A stretch of DNA of 64,000 nucleotides from an uncultured Bacteroidales bacterium (GTDB lineage: Bacteria; Bacteroidota; Bacteroidia; Bacteroidales; Bacteroidaceae). The stretch lies in the NCBI GenBank assembly GCA_902802265.1, contig CADCLN010000017.1, positions 35,466 to 99,465 of the forward strand, in the 5' to 3' direction. Position numbers and translations under genes: made by a program. Numbering within the stretch: the first letter of the stretch is position 1; every line of letters starts with the position of its first letter. The notes under the pieces are model-generated. The model saw only the letters and a program-made list of their open reading frames with translations, searched no databases and was not told the DNA's origin. This document shows, one piece after another, positions 51,537 through 60,893 of this stretch.

Positions 51537-51756
51537 CTAAGTTTTCTTTGGGCTTTGGGCAAGTTTTTTGTGCAGTGTGGATGGTTTTGTTTGGGGGTGT
51601 GGGGCATTTTGCAGTGCTGTGTGTGGCAGATGCCGCTGCACTTCTGCCATTTGTTGGCAGCGGGAAAAATCGGGCGTTTCACGGGTTCTCGGCTGTTAAT
51701 CAGCCTTTCGTGTGTTAAAAAACATTGATTCTGCCCTTTGTTTCATCGGATTTGCG
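51537..51756. other. Intergenic region after the array
   Basis: No gene is seen. It begins with GGCTTTGGGCAAGTTT (also seen, as GGCTTTCGGCAAGTTT, behind array copy 2) and is then G/T-rich without clear structure until the promoter of the GH43-like gene. Confidence 0.4.
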
Positions 51757-51796
51757 TATCTTTGACCATTCTTTTATGTTTCATCCAAAGAATGGT
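51757..51796 (+). promoter_or_regulatory. Promoter and 5'-end hairpin of the GH43-like gene
   Basis: TATCTTTG at 51757-51764 is followed at once by ACCATTCTTT (51765-51774), which pairs perfectly with AAAGAATGGT (51787-51796) around a 12-nt loop. The transcript therefore begins in or next to a 10-bp hairpin that ends 11 nt before the ATG at 51808. Confidence 0.65.
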
Positions 51797-51807
51797 TTAA
51801 GACAACA

Positions 51808-52857
51808 ATGAGATTACTGACAATTTTGGGCGGCCTCATGGTGGCTGCCGCCGTGCAGGGGCAAAACCTGCAGAAGGGTGATTACGGATTTCTCTATTGC
51901 CACATGTCGGGCGAGGGGGAGTGGACTGCCTATGCGCTGAGTCGCGATGGCCTGCACTACCACGACCTGTTGGACGGCAAGGAGGTCTATGACACGGAGC
52001 GGCTTTCAGCCATTGAGGGTGGAGCCAGGGATGCTTACATCTGCCGGAAGAGTGACAGCGGAAAGGGCTACCTGATGGTCACCACCGACATGTCGAACCG
52101 CAAAAGCCGCAGTTGGTTCAATTACGGTATCGACTTGCTTCGTAGTGACGACTTGATTCATTGGGAGAGTACCACGTTTGACTTCCGACGGGGACGGGAG
52201 ATTTTCTGTGACCCCGATGCGCCCGATGTGTATAAGGACTGGAGCACCATCAAACGGGTGTGGGCTCCGCAAATCTTCTGGCATCCACAGTATGTGTGGC
52301 CCGACGGCACGCGGGGTGGGTACATGATTTACTACTCCATGTGGAATCCCGACGACGGAGAGAAGTATGACCGCATGTACTACAGTTACGCCGACCATTC
52401 GTTTACCAAACTGACGAAGCCGCGGCTGCTTTTCGACTGGGGCTACGCTACGATTGACGCGGACATCAACTACTTGGAGAGCGACGGCAAGTACCACATG
52501 CTCATCAAGAAGGAAGGCGGGCATCCTGGCATTTTCCAAACCAGCAGCGAACAGCTTACGGGTCCTTATCCCGAGCCGGACGAGCACGACTTCGTGAACT
52601 TCGAGGGCAACAAAAAGTGTGAAGGCAGCAGCGCCTTCCAGATACCTGGCGAGGAGGGCTGGCGAGTGGCTTATATCCAGTACAGCACGAATCCCAAGCA
52701 GTATCGCATTTGTCAGACGGACAAGTATCTGCGCAACTTCCACGACCCCGTGACCATTCAGGGTGTGAAGGCACCCCAGCATGGTTCGTTCATGCGACTG
52801 ACGAAGGCGGAGTATAAGCGGCTGGAGAAGTGGGGAAACAAAAACAAGAAACAGTAA
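51808..52857 (+). CDS. GH43-like five-bladed-propeller glycosidase
   Basis: 349 residues with a signal peptide ([19 protein letters not shown]). '[16 protein letters not shown]' is the WAP(E/Q) blade motif, '[22 protein letters not shown]' carries the central Asp, and '[13 protein letters not shown]' the Glu motif of family-43-type arabinanases and related enzymes. It acts in the periplasm or at the surface, likely on arabinose- or xylose-containing plant glycans. There is no sus-type transporter next to it. It lies 19 bp before tatA but is functionally unrelated, so read-through is possible. Confidence 0.8.
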   Translation: MRLLTILGGLMVAAAVQGQNLQKGDYGFLYCHMSGEGEWTAYALSRDGLHYHDLLDGKEVYDTERLSAIEGGARDAYICRKSDSGKGYLMVTTDMSNRKSRSWFNYGIDLLRSDDLIHWESTTFDFRRGREIFCDPDAPDVYKDWSTIKRVWAPQIFWHPQYVWPDGTRGGYMIYYSMWNPDDGEKYDRMYYSYADHSFTKLTKPRLLFDWGYATIDADINYLESDGKYHMLIKKEGGHPGIFQTSSEQLTGPYPEPDEHDFVNFEGNKKCEGSSAFQIPGEEGWRVAYIQYSTNPKQYRICQTDKYLRNFHDPVTIQGVKAPQHGSFMRLTKAEYKRLEKWGNKNKKQ

Positions 52858-52876
52858 CAAATTAATTGTAAACAAT

Positions 52877-53080
52877 ATGATGATACCTTTGATTTTAGGT
52901 CTTGGTGGGCAGGAGCTCATCATTATCCTGATTATCGTGCTTCTGCTCTTCGGCGCGAAGAAGATTCCAGAACTCATGCGTGGTGCCGGACAGGGCGTTA
53001 AGGCCTTCAAGGAAGGCATGAAGGAGATGGACAGTGTGATGAAGGATGAACCAAAGGACGAAGAGAAACAGCCGTCGTGA
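52877..53080 (+). CDS. tatA: Sec-independent protein translocase TatA
   Basis: 67 residues: '[38 protein letters not shown]', split into one membrane helix (about 9-26), the FGxKKxPE hinge and an amphipathic helix, is the TatA/E hallmark. The tail is short and acidic. The stop overlaps the tatC GTG start as GTGA. There is no separate tatB, as usual in Bacteroidetes. Likely clients in this window are the twin-arginine proteins of the Fe-S operon at 22-25 kb. Confidence 0.95.
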   Translation: MMIPLILGLGGQELIIILIIVLLLFGAKKIPELMRGAGQGVKAFKEGMKEMDSVMKDEPKDEEKQPS

Positions 53081-53760
53081 CTTTCTGGGACCATCTTGAC
53101 GAATTGCGCATGGTGTTGTTGCGGTGTCTTGCCGTAACAGCCGTGGCTGCTTGCCTCGCCTTTGTCTTTAAGGACGAGGTTTTCGCTGTGGTGTTGGCTC
53201 CGAAAGACCCTAATGTGCAGCTGATTAACACGGAACTGACCTCGCAGTTTGTCATTCACATGATGGTCAGCTTCTATGTGGGGCTGCTGGTGACTGCACC
53301 CTACGTGCTGTTTGAGGTCTATCGGTTTGTGGCGCCAGCCCTTTATCAGAACGAAAAGCGTTATGCCACTCATGTGGTATTGAGTGGCTACCTCATGTTT
53401 ATGCTGGGCACGGCGTTCTGTTACTTTGTCGTTTTCCCGATTACTTTTCGTTTCCTGGGAAATTATCAAGTATCGGGCGACGTGACCAATTTGATTTCCT
53501 TGCAGAGTTACATAGACACGCTGCTGGTGCTGTGCTTGATGATGGGCGCCGTGTTCGAAATCCCCGTCCTGACATGGCTGTTGGGAAAGATGGGCGTTGT
53601 GAACGGGACCATCCTGCGCCGTTATCGCCGCCACGCCATTGTGGCTATCGTGGTGGTGGCAGCCATCATTACGCCCACCAGCGATGCTTTCACGCTGCTG
53701 ATTGTCTCTGTGCCGATGTATTTGCTCTATGAAGTGAGCATTTGGTTGGTGAGAAAATAG
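53077..53760 (+). CDS. tatC: Sec-independent protein translocase TatC
   Basis: 227 residues, six membrane helices. Starts at GTG 53077 overlapping tatA; the N-terminus '[15 protein letters not shown]' is the signal-peptide-binding motif (FxxHLxELRxR), and '[11 protein letters not shown]' and '[10 protein letters not shown]' are also conserved. It is slightly short compared with E. coli TatC (258). It forms the Tat receptor with TatA. The helicase gene starts 11 bp downstream, so it may be in the same transcript. Confidence 0.95.
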   Translation: MTFWDHLDELRMVLLRCLAVTAVAACLAFVFKDEVFAVVLAPKDPNVQLINTELTSQFVIHMMVSFYVGLLVTAPYVLFEVYRFVAPALYQNEKRYATHVVLSGYLMFMLGTAFCYFVVFPITFRFLGNYQVSGDVTNLISLQSYIDTLLVLCLMMGAVFEIPVLTWLLGKMGVVNGTILRRYRRHAIVAIVVVAAIITPTSDAFTLLIVSVPMYLLYEVSIWLVRK

Positions 53761-53770
53761 TTGCGGGGAA

Positions 53771-56700
53771 ATGAAGAAATCGCCTACATATTTCTATGCC
53801 GGACTGTTGCACGCCTGGGAGATGCGACAGACGGAAGCCTTGGGGTTCAGCGTGGCTGAGTGCTATACGGAACTCTATCGTGTGTTCAACGAGGCGTTGA
53901 TGAGTTTGACGGCTGACAATAAGCTGGACTTCTCGGGTGCTTTTGCCCGATTCACCTATTTGGCGCAAAGTGTAGAGCTGGACGAAGGTCTGATTGCTGC
54001 CGTGAATGCCTTCCGTGGCAGGGTGAGGGAACAGCGTTTCCTGGAGGAATGGTTTGCCTATGACATGAAAGCCGTGGCGGATTTCTTCTGCCAGGTGTTT
54101 GGAGAGGCTGCGCCCGACGACTTGTTGGCTGTCTTGCCGAAAGTGTATCGTCTGCCGAAGGTGCGTGAACGTCAGCCCGCTCCCTACCTGCGTGTGTCGG
54201 TGGTGTCGTGGGATGCTTACTACATTGATGCCTTGGCAGACGACGAAAACGGTACACGGCTGAAGGTGTGCTACAACACCGACGCCAACTTCTTGGGGAA
54301 TTGGGAGTATGTCGGCAAACTGTTGCAAAGGGGCGACCAGCTCAATCTGGTGCGTCCCTATATGAAGGGCGGCATCTGTTATCCTGAACTCATCATCTTC
54401 CAGCCCGACTATCTGATGGACGTTTCGAGCATTGCGGCGAGTTTTGAACCTTACGGCGACACGCCCTACAATTATTTGCTGAGGAAGCTGGAGCCCAATC
54501 AACCCACAAGTCCGATGCTGCTGGGTAACTTTGCCAGTCAGTTGCTGGACGAGCAGCTGAACTGTGAGAAGCCCGTGCCGTATGAAGAAAGTGCAAAGAC
54601 ATTCTTTCGTCAGAATGCCATGAGCCTGGCTGCCTGCAAGGATGATATGCAGAAGTTTCATGAAAATGCACGCTCGCAGCGGGATAACATACGCGAAATT
54701 TTGCATACGGCCTTTGCGGAGGACCGCCTGATGGATGCCGAGAAGATTTTGCTTGAACCCTCGTTCTTCTGCGAGATGCTGGGTGTGCAGGGGCGCATGG
54801 ACTTGCTGCAGACGGACTACCGTGTGCTGATGGAGCAGAAGTCGGGCAAGAAGGACTTTTCGACGGGTGGACATGTGCGGAAACACTACTGCCAGATGTT
54901 GCTCTACCTGGCGTTGCTGCACTACAGCTTTGGCTTGCGCAACGACGAAATCTCTTGCTTTCTGCTTTATTCGAAATATTCCGACGGACTCATCAAAGAG
55001 GCAGCTGCCCCGAAGCTGTTGTTCGAGATTCTGCGTGTAAGGAATCAGATCGTCTGGATGGAGTTTTACCTCAGTCGGGGTGGGGCGCGGCTACTGGAAA
55101 CGCTCACCGTGGACAAACTGAATGTACGGCACATGAACGACAGCTTTGCACAGCTGTATCTCCTGCCGCCTATCGAACAGAAGTTGCGTGTGGTTCAGCG
55201 TGCTACGCCGTTGGAGCGCGACTACTTCTTCCGCTTTTTCACCTTTGTGCAGCGCGAGCATGTGCTGGCAAAGATAGGCAATTCGCGGAAGGAGGCAAGT
55301 GGATTCAGTGCGCTGTGGAACTGTACGCTGAACGAGAAATTGCTGGCTGGAAACATTTTTTATAACCTGACCATTCTGTCCATAGAAGGCACGGCGGGTG
55401 TGGAGCGTGTAGAGCTGCAGGTGCCCGAAAGCGATGGCGACTATCTGCCCAACTTCCGCGTGAGCGACATTGTTATATTATATAAGTACGCGCGTGGAGA
55501 AATGCCCGACGCTCGCCGAGGCATGGTGTTCCGTGCATCCATTGAAGAAATCAAGACCGACAGTTTGCGGTTGCTGTTGCGTGCACCGCAGCGAAATCGT
55601 GACTTGTTTCAGGTTGACAGCGAAAAGGAATGTTGGGCCGTGGAGCCAGACTTCATGGAGTCGTCGTTCACATCGCTTTACCGCTCGCTCTTTGCTTTCC
55701 TCACGGCAAACAAGGATCGCCGCGACCTGTTGCTGGCTCAGCGACGCCCCACAGCCAATGACTACACCATCCTCATTGGGCCTCCAGGCACGGGAAAGAC
55801 CAGTTTCGGACTGATGAAACGACTGCGCAGCGAACTGGAGAGTCCTGCCAACAGCGTGTTGCTGCTCTCTTACACCAACCGAGCCGTGGACGAAATCTGC
55901 TCCAAGTTAGTGAAGGACGGGCTGGATTTCTTGCGCATCGGCAACCGTTTGTCCTGTCCCGACGTATATCAACCTTATCTGTTGGAGGAGAAAGTGAAGG
56001 CGTGCAAGAATGTGGAACAGATTCGCCAGCTCTTGCTTCAGGCTCGTATCGTGGTGGGAACGACGGCTTCCATCACTTCGCATCAAGGCATCCTGACGCT
56101 ACGCAGTTTTTCGCTGGCCATCGTGGATGAGGCTTCGCAGATTTTGGAACCACACCTGCTGGGTATTCTTTCAGCCAAATGTGGCGAGGAGAACAGTGTG
56201 CAGCGGTTTTTCCTCATTGGCGACCACAAACAACTGCCTGCTGTCGTTGCTCAGACTGAGGAAGAATCGGCTGTCAGCCAATCTTCTTTGCAAGCCATTG
56301 GACTGACAAACTGCCGCAACTCCCTCTTTGAACGGCTCTTGCACATCAGTCCCCCAGAACTGATAGAGCGCTTTACCCGTCAGGGACGTATGCATCACGA
56401 TGTGGCACAGTTTTCTTGCGACCATTTTTATGAAGGCTTGTTGGGCGTTGTGCCTTTGCCCCATCAGGAATGTCCGCTCAATTTCCCTGTGCATTCAGAC
56501 AAAGGCATGGAGCAGTTGTTGGCTACGCGCCGTATAGCCTTTCTCGATGTGCCCACACCTCAGCACAGTCCTTCAGCCAAAGTGAACCCCAACGAGGCAG
56601 CACTCATTGCCGATGCTGTGGCAGCCGTTTACAATCTTTACACAAAGAACGGCCGCACGTTTTCGCCCAAAGAAACGGTGGGTGTCATCGTTCCTTACCG

Positions 56701-57031
56701 CAACCAGATAGCTGCTGTACGCCGCGAGATAGAACGCCGCTTCTCTTCTGTTCGAAACGGCATGGCTGCCCCGTCCATCACCATCGACACCGTAGAGCGC
56801 TATCAGGGCAGTGAGCGCGATGTCATCATCTATGGTTTTACGGTTCAGTACCCGTACCAACTGGACTTCCTTACCAACAACACTTTTACGGAAAACGGCT
56901 ACCTCATCGACCGCAAACTGAACGTGGCCCTTACCCGAGCCCGTGAGCAACTGATCCTGCTGGGCAGCCGTTCCTTGCTCAGCCAGGTTCCAGTCTTCAA
57001 AAATCTCATTGACAGCACAGCCATAGAATAA
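53771..57031 (+). CDS. Dna2-like protein: PD-(D/E)XK nuclease plus SF1 helicase
   Basis: 1086 residues, cytoplasmic. The N-terminal half contains a Cas4/RecB-like nuclease: 'LGVQGRMDLL' (about 338-347), 'VLMEQKSGK' (ExK near 356) and 'YCQMLLYLALL' (Q-x3-Y motif). The C-terminal half is a DNA2/NAM7-type SF1 helicase with Walker A 'GPPGTGKTS' near 670, 'SYTNRAVDEI', Walker B 'IVDEAS' near 786, 'LIGDHKQLP', 'VERYQGSERD' and 'NVALTRAREQL'. This order equals eukaryotic Dna2, so a role in processing flaps, replication ends or recombination intermediates is likely. I could not assign the four Fe-S cysteines of Dna2 with confidence. Confidence 0.88.
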   Translation: MKKSPTYFYAGLLHAWEMRQTEALGFSVAECYTELYRVFNEALMSLTADNKLDFSGAFARFTYLAQSVELDEGLIAAVNAFRGRVREQRFLEEWFAYDMKAVADFFCQVFGEAAPDDLLAVLPKVYRLPKVRERQPAPYLRVSVVSWDAYYIDALADDENGTRLKVCYNTDANFLGNWEYVGKLLQRGDQLNLVRPYMKGGICYPELIIFQPDYLMDVSSIAASFEPYGDTPYNYLLRKLEPNQPTSPMLLGNFASQLLDEQLNCEKPVPYEESAKTFFRQNAMSLAACKDDMQKFHENARSQRDNIREILHTAFAEDRLMDAEKILLEPSFFCEMLGVQGRMDLLQTDYRVLMEQKSGKKDFSTGGHVRKHYCQMLLYLALLHYSFGLRNDEISCFLLYSKYSDGLIKEAAAPKLLFEILRVRNQIVWMEFYLSRGGARLLETLTVDKLNVRHMNDSFAQLYLLPPIEQKLRVVQRATPLERDYFFRFFTFVQREHVLAKIGNSRKEASGFSALWNCTLNEKLLAGNIFYNLTILSIEGTAGVERVELQVPESDGDYLPNFRVSDIVILYKYARGEMPDARRGMVFRASIEEIKTDSLRLLLRAPQRNRDLFQVDSEKECWAVEPDFMESSFTSLYRSLFAFLTANKDRRDLLLAQRRPTANDYTILIGPPGTGKTSFGLMKRLRSELESPANSVLLLSYTNRAVDEICSKLVKDGLDFLRIGNRLSCPDVYQPYLLEEKVKACKNVEQIRQLLLQARIVVGTTASITSHQGILTLRSFSLAIVDEASQILEPHLLGILSAKCGEENSVQRFFLIGDHKQLPAVVAQTEEESAVSQSSLQAIGLTNCRNSLFERLLHISPPELIERFTRQGRMHHDVAQFSCDHFYEGLLGVVPLPHQECPLNFPVHSDKGMEQLLATRRIAFLDVPTPQHSPSAKVNPNEAALIADAVAAVYNLYTKNGRTFSPKETVGVIVPYRNQIAAVRREIERRFSSVRNGMAAPSITIDTVERYQGSERDVIIYGFTVQYPYQLDFLTNNTFTENGYLIDRKLNVALTRAREQLILLGSRSLLSQVPVFKNLIDSTAIE

Positions 57032-57037
57032 AAAGAA

Positions 57038-57068
57038 ACGAATTGCAACCTGAATGGTTACAATTCGT
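57038..57068 (-). terminator. Terminator of the initiator tRNA
   Basis: ACGAATTGCAACC (57038-57050) pairs with GGTTACAATTCGT (57056-57068), 12 of 13 positions, and on the - strand is followed by TTTCTTTTT. On the + strand it lies 7 bp behind the helicase stop but lacks a T run. Confidence 0.75.
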
Positions 57069-57088
57069 GTCATTCGTTAAATGTGTTG

Positions 57089-57161
57089 TTGCGGAGGCAG
57101 GACTCGAACATGCGACCTCCAGGTTATGAGCCTGGCGAGCTACCAACTGCTCCACTCCGCG
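57089..57161 (-). tRNA. Initiator tRNA-fMet (anticodon CAT)
   Basis: 73 nt on the - strand. The acceptor stem CGCGGAG / CTCCGCA has the C1 x A72 mismatch that marks initiator tRNA. The anticodon loop CTCATAA gives CAT; the T-arm contains GTTCGAGTCC. CCA is not encoded. The anticodon stem is CCAGG/CCTGG, so only two of the three usual G-C pairs next to the loop are seen. Confidence 0.9.
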
Positions 57162-57184
57162 ATGTGATTTTTGTTTTGCGGGTG

Positions 57185-57215
57185 CAAAGGTACGGAGTTT
57201 TTTCGGATTGTGCAA
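57185..57215 (-). promoter_or_regulatory. Promoter of the initiator tRNA
   Basis: On the - strand TTG (57215-57213) and TACCTTTG (57192-57185), spacing 20 bp, 24 bp upstream of the tRNA 5' end. Confidence 0.8.
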
Positions 57216-57297
57216 GTGTTCGGGCAAAAAAAAACGATAAAATTGTTATAGGATGCAAAAAGGGGCGCAGTATGAGGCTTTTGTCGTTTTATTTTTA

Positions 57298-57305
57298 TAA
57301 CTTTG
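57298..57305 (+). promoter_or_regulatory. Promoter -7 element directly before rlpA
   Basis: TAACTTTG followed by CAGCC. The ATG is only 8 nt behind the element, so the mRNA is expected to be leaderless or nearly so. Confidence 0.65.
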
Positions 57306-57313
57306 CAGCCACT

Positions 57314-57766
57314 ATGAAACAAGACTTTATTGAAATTCTACAAAGAAATCTTTGCATCAGGCAAAGTGTTACCTGCTTGCGGCTAAGCCTTCTGCTGGCA
57401 TTGCTGGCTGCGGGCAGTCTGGTGGTGAAGGCGCAGGACAGTTTGAATGTGAAACCCTTTCAGACGGGCTTAGCCACGTATTACTCGGCAAAGTCGCATG
57501 GACGCAAGATGAGTAGTGGGAAAACCTACAGCAAGGCGGGTTTTACCTGTGCGCATCGGACGCTGCCCTTTGGCACAATGGTGAAAGTGGTGAACACGAA
57601 GAACGGCAAATCCACCGTGGTTGAGGTGGCAGACCGCGGTCCCTTTGCAAGGGGGCGGGTGATAGACCTCTCCAATTCCGCCGCCACCGAGTTGGATATG
57701 CTGCGGGCAGGAGTGGTGCCGGTGGAACTGTACATCGTGAACGATTCGACAATAAAACAACCCTAA
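57314..57766 (+). CDS. rlpA: Septal ring lytic transglycosylase RlpA family protein
   Basis: 150 residues from ATG 57314. The frame is open further upstream but only through the antisense of the tRNA. After an N-terminal hydrophobic signal (residues about 21-39, ending VKAQ) comes the double-psi beta-barrel: 'GLATYYSAKSHGRKMSSGK', 'CAHRTLPFGTMVKVVN' and 'VADRGPFARGRVIDLSNSAA' with the active-site Asp. It lacks the SPOR domain of E. coli RlpA and the lipobox Cys. It acts on peptidoglycan or binds it. The next gene is 17 bp downstream and may be co-transcribed. Confidence 0.88.
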   Translation: MKQDFIEILQRNLCIRQSVTCLRLSLLLALLAAGSLVVKAQDSLNVKPFQTGLATYYSAKSHGRKMSSGKTYSKAGFTCAHRTLPFGTMVKVVNTKNGKSTVVEVADRGPFARGRVIDLSNSAATELDMLRAGVVPVELYIVNDSTIKQP

Positions 57767-57782
57767 AAATAGAATTGAACTT

Positions 57783-58760
57783 ATGAGCAAGAGGAAAGGG
57801 AACAAGGCTGGCGGTCAGCGGTCTGCTTACTATCTGATAGCAAGTCTGCTGCTGTTCGCAGCCGTTTATGTCACGACCAGCGTGGTCAACAACTGTGCCG
57901 GCGGTAAAGACTCGGCGGAGAGCAAATGGAACAAGGTGAATGCCGATGACAGTTACGTCACGGGCAGTTCGGCTGAAGGCACAAAGTCGATTAGTCCTGA
58001 GCAGGCGGAGATGGAATACCAGAACACCGACGCCCCTGGTCATGGACTGTCGCAAGTGGTCTATGAGAATCTGGAGCAGCCTGCGCAGATGGTCGGAAAG
58101 CCGGAGATGCTGCTGATGAAGACGGCTTTCGTCATTTCGTATAACGTCAACACGATGTGTCCCAACTATGTGGCATGGCGACTGACGCCCCAACGTGTGG
58201 AGGGCAGCGTGAAGCGCAAGGATGAATTTGCCGAAGATATGTCGATGGGGGAGAGCACTCGTCTGACGTCGGCAGACTATGCCGGTTCGGGCTACGACCG
58301 TGGCCACATGTGTCCGGCTGGGGACAACAAGCACGACGCCAAGGCGATGAACGAGTCGTTTCTCATGACCAACGTGTGTCCGCAGAACCACAACCTGAAC
58401 AAGGGTGATTGGAACGAACTGGAGCAGCAGTGTCGGCAGTGGGCGGCAGACTATGGCGACCTCTACATCGTGTGTGGCCCCATCTTCGACAGTAAAAATC
58501 CGGCCAAAATAGGTAGGCGGAAAAAGATGAAAGTGTCCGTTCCCGACCGTTTCTTCAAGGTCGTTCTCTCGATGGGAGAGCATCCCAAGGCCATCGGATT
58601 CGTCTATCCCAACCAAGCCACTTCGCGCGAAATGCGCAGTTACTGTGTCAGCGTGGATGACGTGGAGAAGGCTACGGGCATCGACTTCTATCCCGAACTG
58701 CCCGACGACACGGAGAACCGTGTGGAGCGTGCCTGCAATCCCGCCGCGTGGGGCATTTAG
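57783..58760 (+). CDS. DNA/RNA non-specific endonuclease (NucA/EndoG type), membrane-anchored
   Basis: 325 residues. One N-terminal membrane helix (about 15-33) is followed by a low-complexity linker and the beta-beta-alpha-Me nuclease: 'GYDRGHMCPAGDNK' (DRGH catalytic motif, near 176-190), 'NVCPQNHNLNKGDWNELE' (metal-binding Asn) and 'YIVCGPIF'. It should cut nucleic acids in the periplasm, for nutrition or defence against incoming DNA. Seven Cys in the mature part could form disulfides. The stop overlaps the stop of the convergent ABC-F gene by 4 bp and no terminator lies between. Confidence 0.92.
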   Translation: MSKRKGNKAGGQRSAYYLIASLLLFAAVYVTTSVVNNCAGGKDSAESKWNKVNADDSYVTGSSAEGTKSISPEQAEMEYQNTDAPGHGLSQVVYENLEQPAQMVGKPEMLLMKTAFVISYNVNTMCPNYVAWRLTPQRVEGSVKRKDEFAEDMSMGESTRLTSADYAGSGYDRGHMCPAGDNKHDAKAMNESFLMTNVCPQNHNLNKGDWNELEQQCRQWAADYGDLYIVCGPIFDSKNPAKIGRRKKMKVSVPDRFFKVVLSMGEHPKAIGFVYPNQATSREMRSYCVSVDDVEKATGIDFYPELPDDTENRVERACNPAAWGI

Positions 58761-60721
58761 CGCAGTTCTTCCAGTTCCATGCTCAGCTCCGTCCACTCGT
58801 CTTCGGCGGCGCTGAGTTCCTTTTTCAGGTCGCCGTATTTCGTGAAAAGTTCCGTGTTGGCTGCACCCTCGGGTGTGGCCAACTGTGTTTCTATCTGCCT
58901 GATGGCCTCTTCTATGCGGGTGATGTTGGCTTCCGCTTCGGCCACAGCCTTCTCCTTGCGCTTGACGAGTTTGTTGTGCTCTTTCTGCTCTTGGTACGAA
59001 GAGGCTGGGGGAGTTTGGACACTCTGGGCGATGTCGGTATTCTGGGCGGACCGAGTGTCGGACGTGGAGGGGCTGCCCGTGCTGTTCAGGGTGCGTCCCA
59101 GTTCGTTGAGGCTGTCGATTTGTTTCTTCTGAAGGAAATCGTAAATGCCTCCAAGATGTTCGCGCACCCGTCCACCACCAAACTCATAAACCTTGCTGAC
59201 CAGTCCATCAAGGAAGTCGCGGTCGTGGCTGACAATAATGGCGGTGCCGTCGAAGTCGTGAATAGCTTGTTTCAGGATGTCTTTCGACTGCATGTCCAGA
59301 TGGTTCGTCGGCTCGTCGAGAATCAGCAGGTTGACGGGTTCCAACAGCAGCCGAATCATGGCCAGACGGCTGCGCTCGCCGCCGCTCAGCACCTTCACGA
59401 ACTTGTCGCTGGCTTCGCCGCCGAACATGAATGCGCCCAGAATGTCGCGAATCTTCAGTCGGATGTCGCCCTTGGCCACACGGTCGATGGTGTCGAACAC
59501 GGTCAGGTTGCCGTCCAGCAGTTGTGCCTGATTCTGTGCAAAGTAGCCAATCTGCACGTTGTGTCCTACGGTCAGCTTACCCTCAAACGGTATTTCGCCC
59601 ATGATGCACTTCACCAGGGTGGATTTCCCCTCGCCGTTGTTGCCCACGAAGGCCACTTTCTCGCCGCGGCGGATGCTGAGTGTCACGTCGTGAAACACGG
59701 TGTGGCTGCCGTAGCGCTTCTGCACGTCTTCGCACAGGATGGGGTAGTCGCCCGAGCGCAAACAGGGCGGAAACTTCAGGTGCAACTGCGACGTGTCGAT
59801 TTCGTCAATCTCTATCGGCACAATCTTTTCCAGTTGCTTGATGCGCGACTGCACCTGGTTCGACTTCGTAGGCTTGTAGCGGAACGCCTCAATGAACGCC
59901 TTGATTTCGGCAATCTCTTTCTGCTGGTTTTCGTAGGCGCGAATCTGCGACTCACGTCTTTCTGCCCGCAGCCGCACATAGTCGTCGTACTTCACGCGAT
60001 AGTCGTTGATGCGGTGGCAACTGATTTCAATCGTGCGGCTGGTCACATTATTGATAAACGCGCGGTCGTGGCTCACCAGCACCACAGCGTTGGCACGCTG
60101 GGCCAGGAACTGTTCCAGCCACTGGATGGAACCGATGTCCAGGTGGTTCGTGGGCTCGTCGAGCAGCAGCAGGTCAGGCTTCTGCAGCAGCAGTTTAGCC
60201 AGTTCCACACGCATGCGCCAGCCTCCCGAGAACTCGCTTGTAGGGCGGTTGAAGTCCTCGCGCTGAAAGCCCAGGCCAATGAGTGTGCGCTCCAGTTCGG
60301 CGTGGTAGTTCGCTCCGCCCATCATCGTAAATCGCTCGTTCTCGTGCGTGAACTTCTCCACCAGCTGCATGTAGGCTTCGCTCTCGTAGTCCGTGCGTTC
60401 AGCCAGCTCCTGGTTCAGTTTGGCGAGGCGGTCCTGCATCTCGGCGATGTGGGCAAAAGCCGTCTCCGCCTCCTCCATCACCGTGCGCTCGTCGCTGAGC
60501 ACCATCACTTGCGGCAGGTAGCCTATGCAGAGGTCCTTCTGCCGCGCCACATTGCCCCCCGTGGGCTGTTGCATTCCGGCTATGATTTTGAGCAGGGTCG
60601 ATTTGCCTGCGCCATTTTTCCCGACCAGCGCAATGCGGTCCTTCGGGTTAATCACAAAGTTTACGTCTGTCAGCAGCGGTTCGGCACCAAACTCCACGCG
60701 CAGATTTTCTATTGAAACCAT
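58757..60721 (-). CDS. ABC-F family ATPase (translation-associated)
   Basis: 654 residues without membrane spans. Two ABC domains: Walker A 'GKNGAGKST' near 36 and 'GNNGEGKST' near 370; signatures 'SGGWRMR' and 'SGGERSR'; D-loops 'DEPTNHLD' twice; H-loops 'SHDRAF' and 'SHDRDF'. The linker between the domains is Arg/Gln-rich (P-site tRNA interaction motif in the family), and the C-terminus has a Ser/Thr-rich stretch plus a coiled coil, as in Uup/YheS. ABC-F proteins act on the ribosome, relieving stalls; some give antibiotic protection, but the housekeeping type is more likely here. Promoter at 60764-60771. Confidence 0.93.
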   Translation of the reverse strand: MVSIENLRVEFGAEPLLTDVNFVINPKDRIALVGKNGAGKSTLLKIIAGMQQPTGGNVARQKDLCIGYLPQVMVLSDERTVMEEAETAFAHIAEMQDRLAKLNQELAERTDYESEAYMQLVEKFTHENERFTMMGGANYHAELERTLIGLGFQREDFNRPTSEFSGGWRMRVELAKLLLQKPDLLLLDEPTNHLDIGSIQWLEQFLAQRANAVVLVSHDRAFINNVTSRTIEISCHRINDYRVKYDDYVRLRAERRESQIRAYENQQKEIAEIKAFIEAFRYKPTKSNQVQSRIKQLEKIVPIEIDEIDTSQLHLKFPPCLRSGDYPILCEDVQKRYGSHTVFHDVTLSIRRGEKVAFVGNNGEGKSTLVKCIMGEIPFEGKLTVGHNVQIGYFAQNQAQLLDGNLTVFDTIDRVAKGDIRLKIRDILGAFMFGGEASDKFVKVLSGGERSRLAMIRLLLEPVNLLILDEPTNHLDMQSKDILKQAIHDFDGTAIIVSHDRDFLDGLVSKVYEFGGGRVREHLGGIYDFLQKKQIDSLNELGRTLNSTGSPSTSDTRSAQNTDIAQSVQTPPASSYQEQKEHNKLVKRKEKAVAEAEANITRIEEAIRQIETQLATPEGAANTELFTKYGDLKKELSAAEDEWTELSMELEELR

Positions 60722-60763
60722 CGTTCTTTACGTTCTTGGGTGAATCGTTTCGCAAATTTTTTG

Positions 60764-60771
60764 CAAAGGTA
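60764..60771 (-). promoter_or_regulatory. Promoter -7 element of the ABC-F gene
   Basis: TACCTTTG on the - strand, 42 bp upstream of the ATG at 60721. No clear -33 TTG. Confidence 0.7.
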
Positions 60772-60893
60772 CGCATTTTTTTCCGACACAGCACCATGAA
60801 TGGGCTGGCAGTTCGCTGAAAACCTTGCCCGACCCCGTTTTTTTCTTTCCGCCACTGCGAATGATTCTTTTCGGCTGCCGAGAGAAAACTTGA

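Noticed and set aside
52006-54922. Long - strand frames (542 and 410 codons) opposite the GH43-like, tat and helicase genes
   Set aside because: They cross several real genes and intergenic borders and have no recognisable motifs.
57083-57313. N-terminal extension of rlpA
   Set aside because: It would be translated from the antisense of tRNA-fMet; the promoter at 57298 lies behind it.
58748-60715. A 655-codon open frame on the + strand opposite the ABC-F gene
   Set aside because: The - strand encodes an unmistakable ABC-F protein; the + frame is rich in V/H/Q and shows no family motif.
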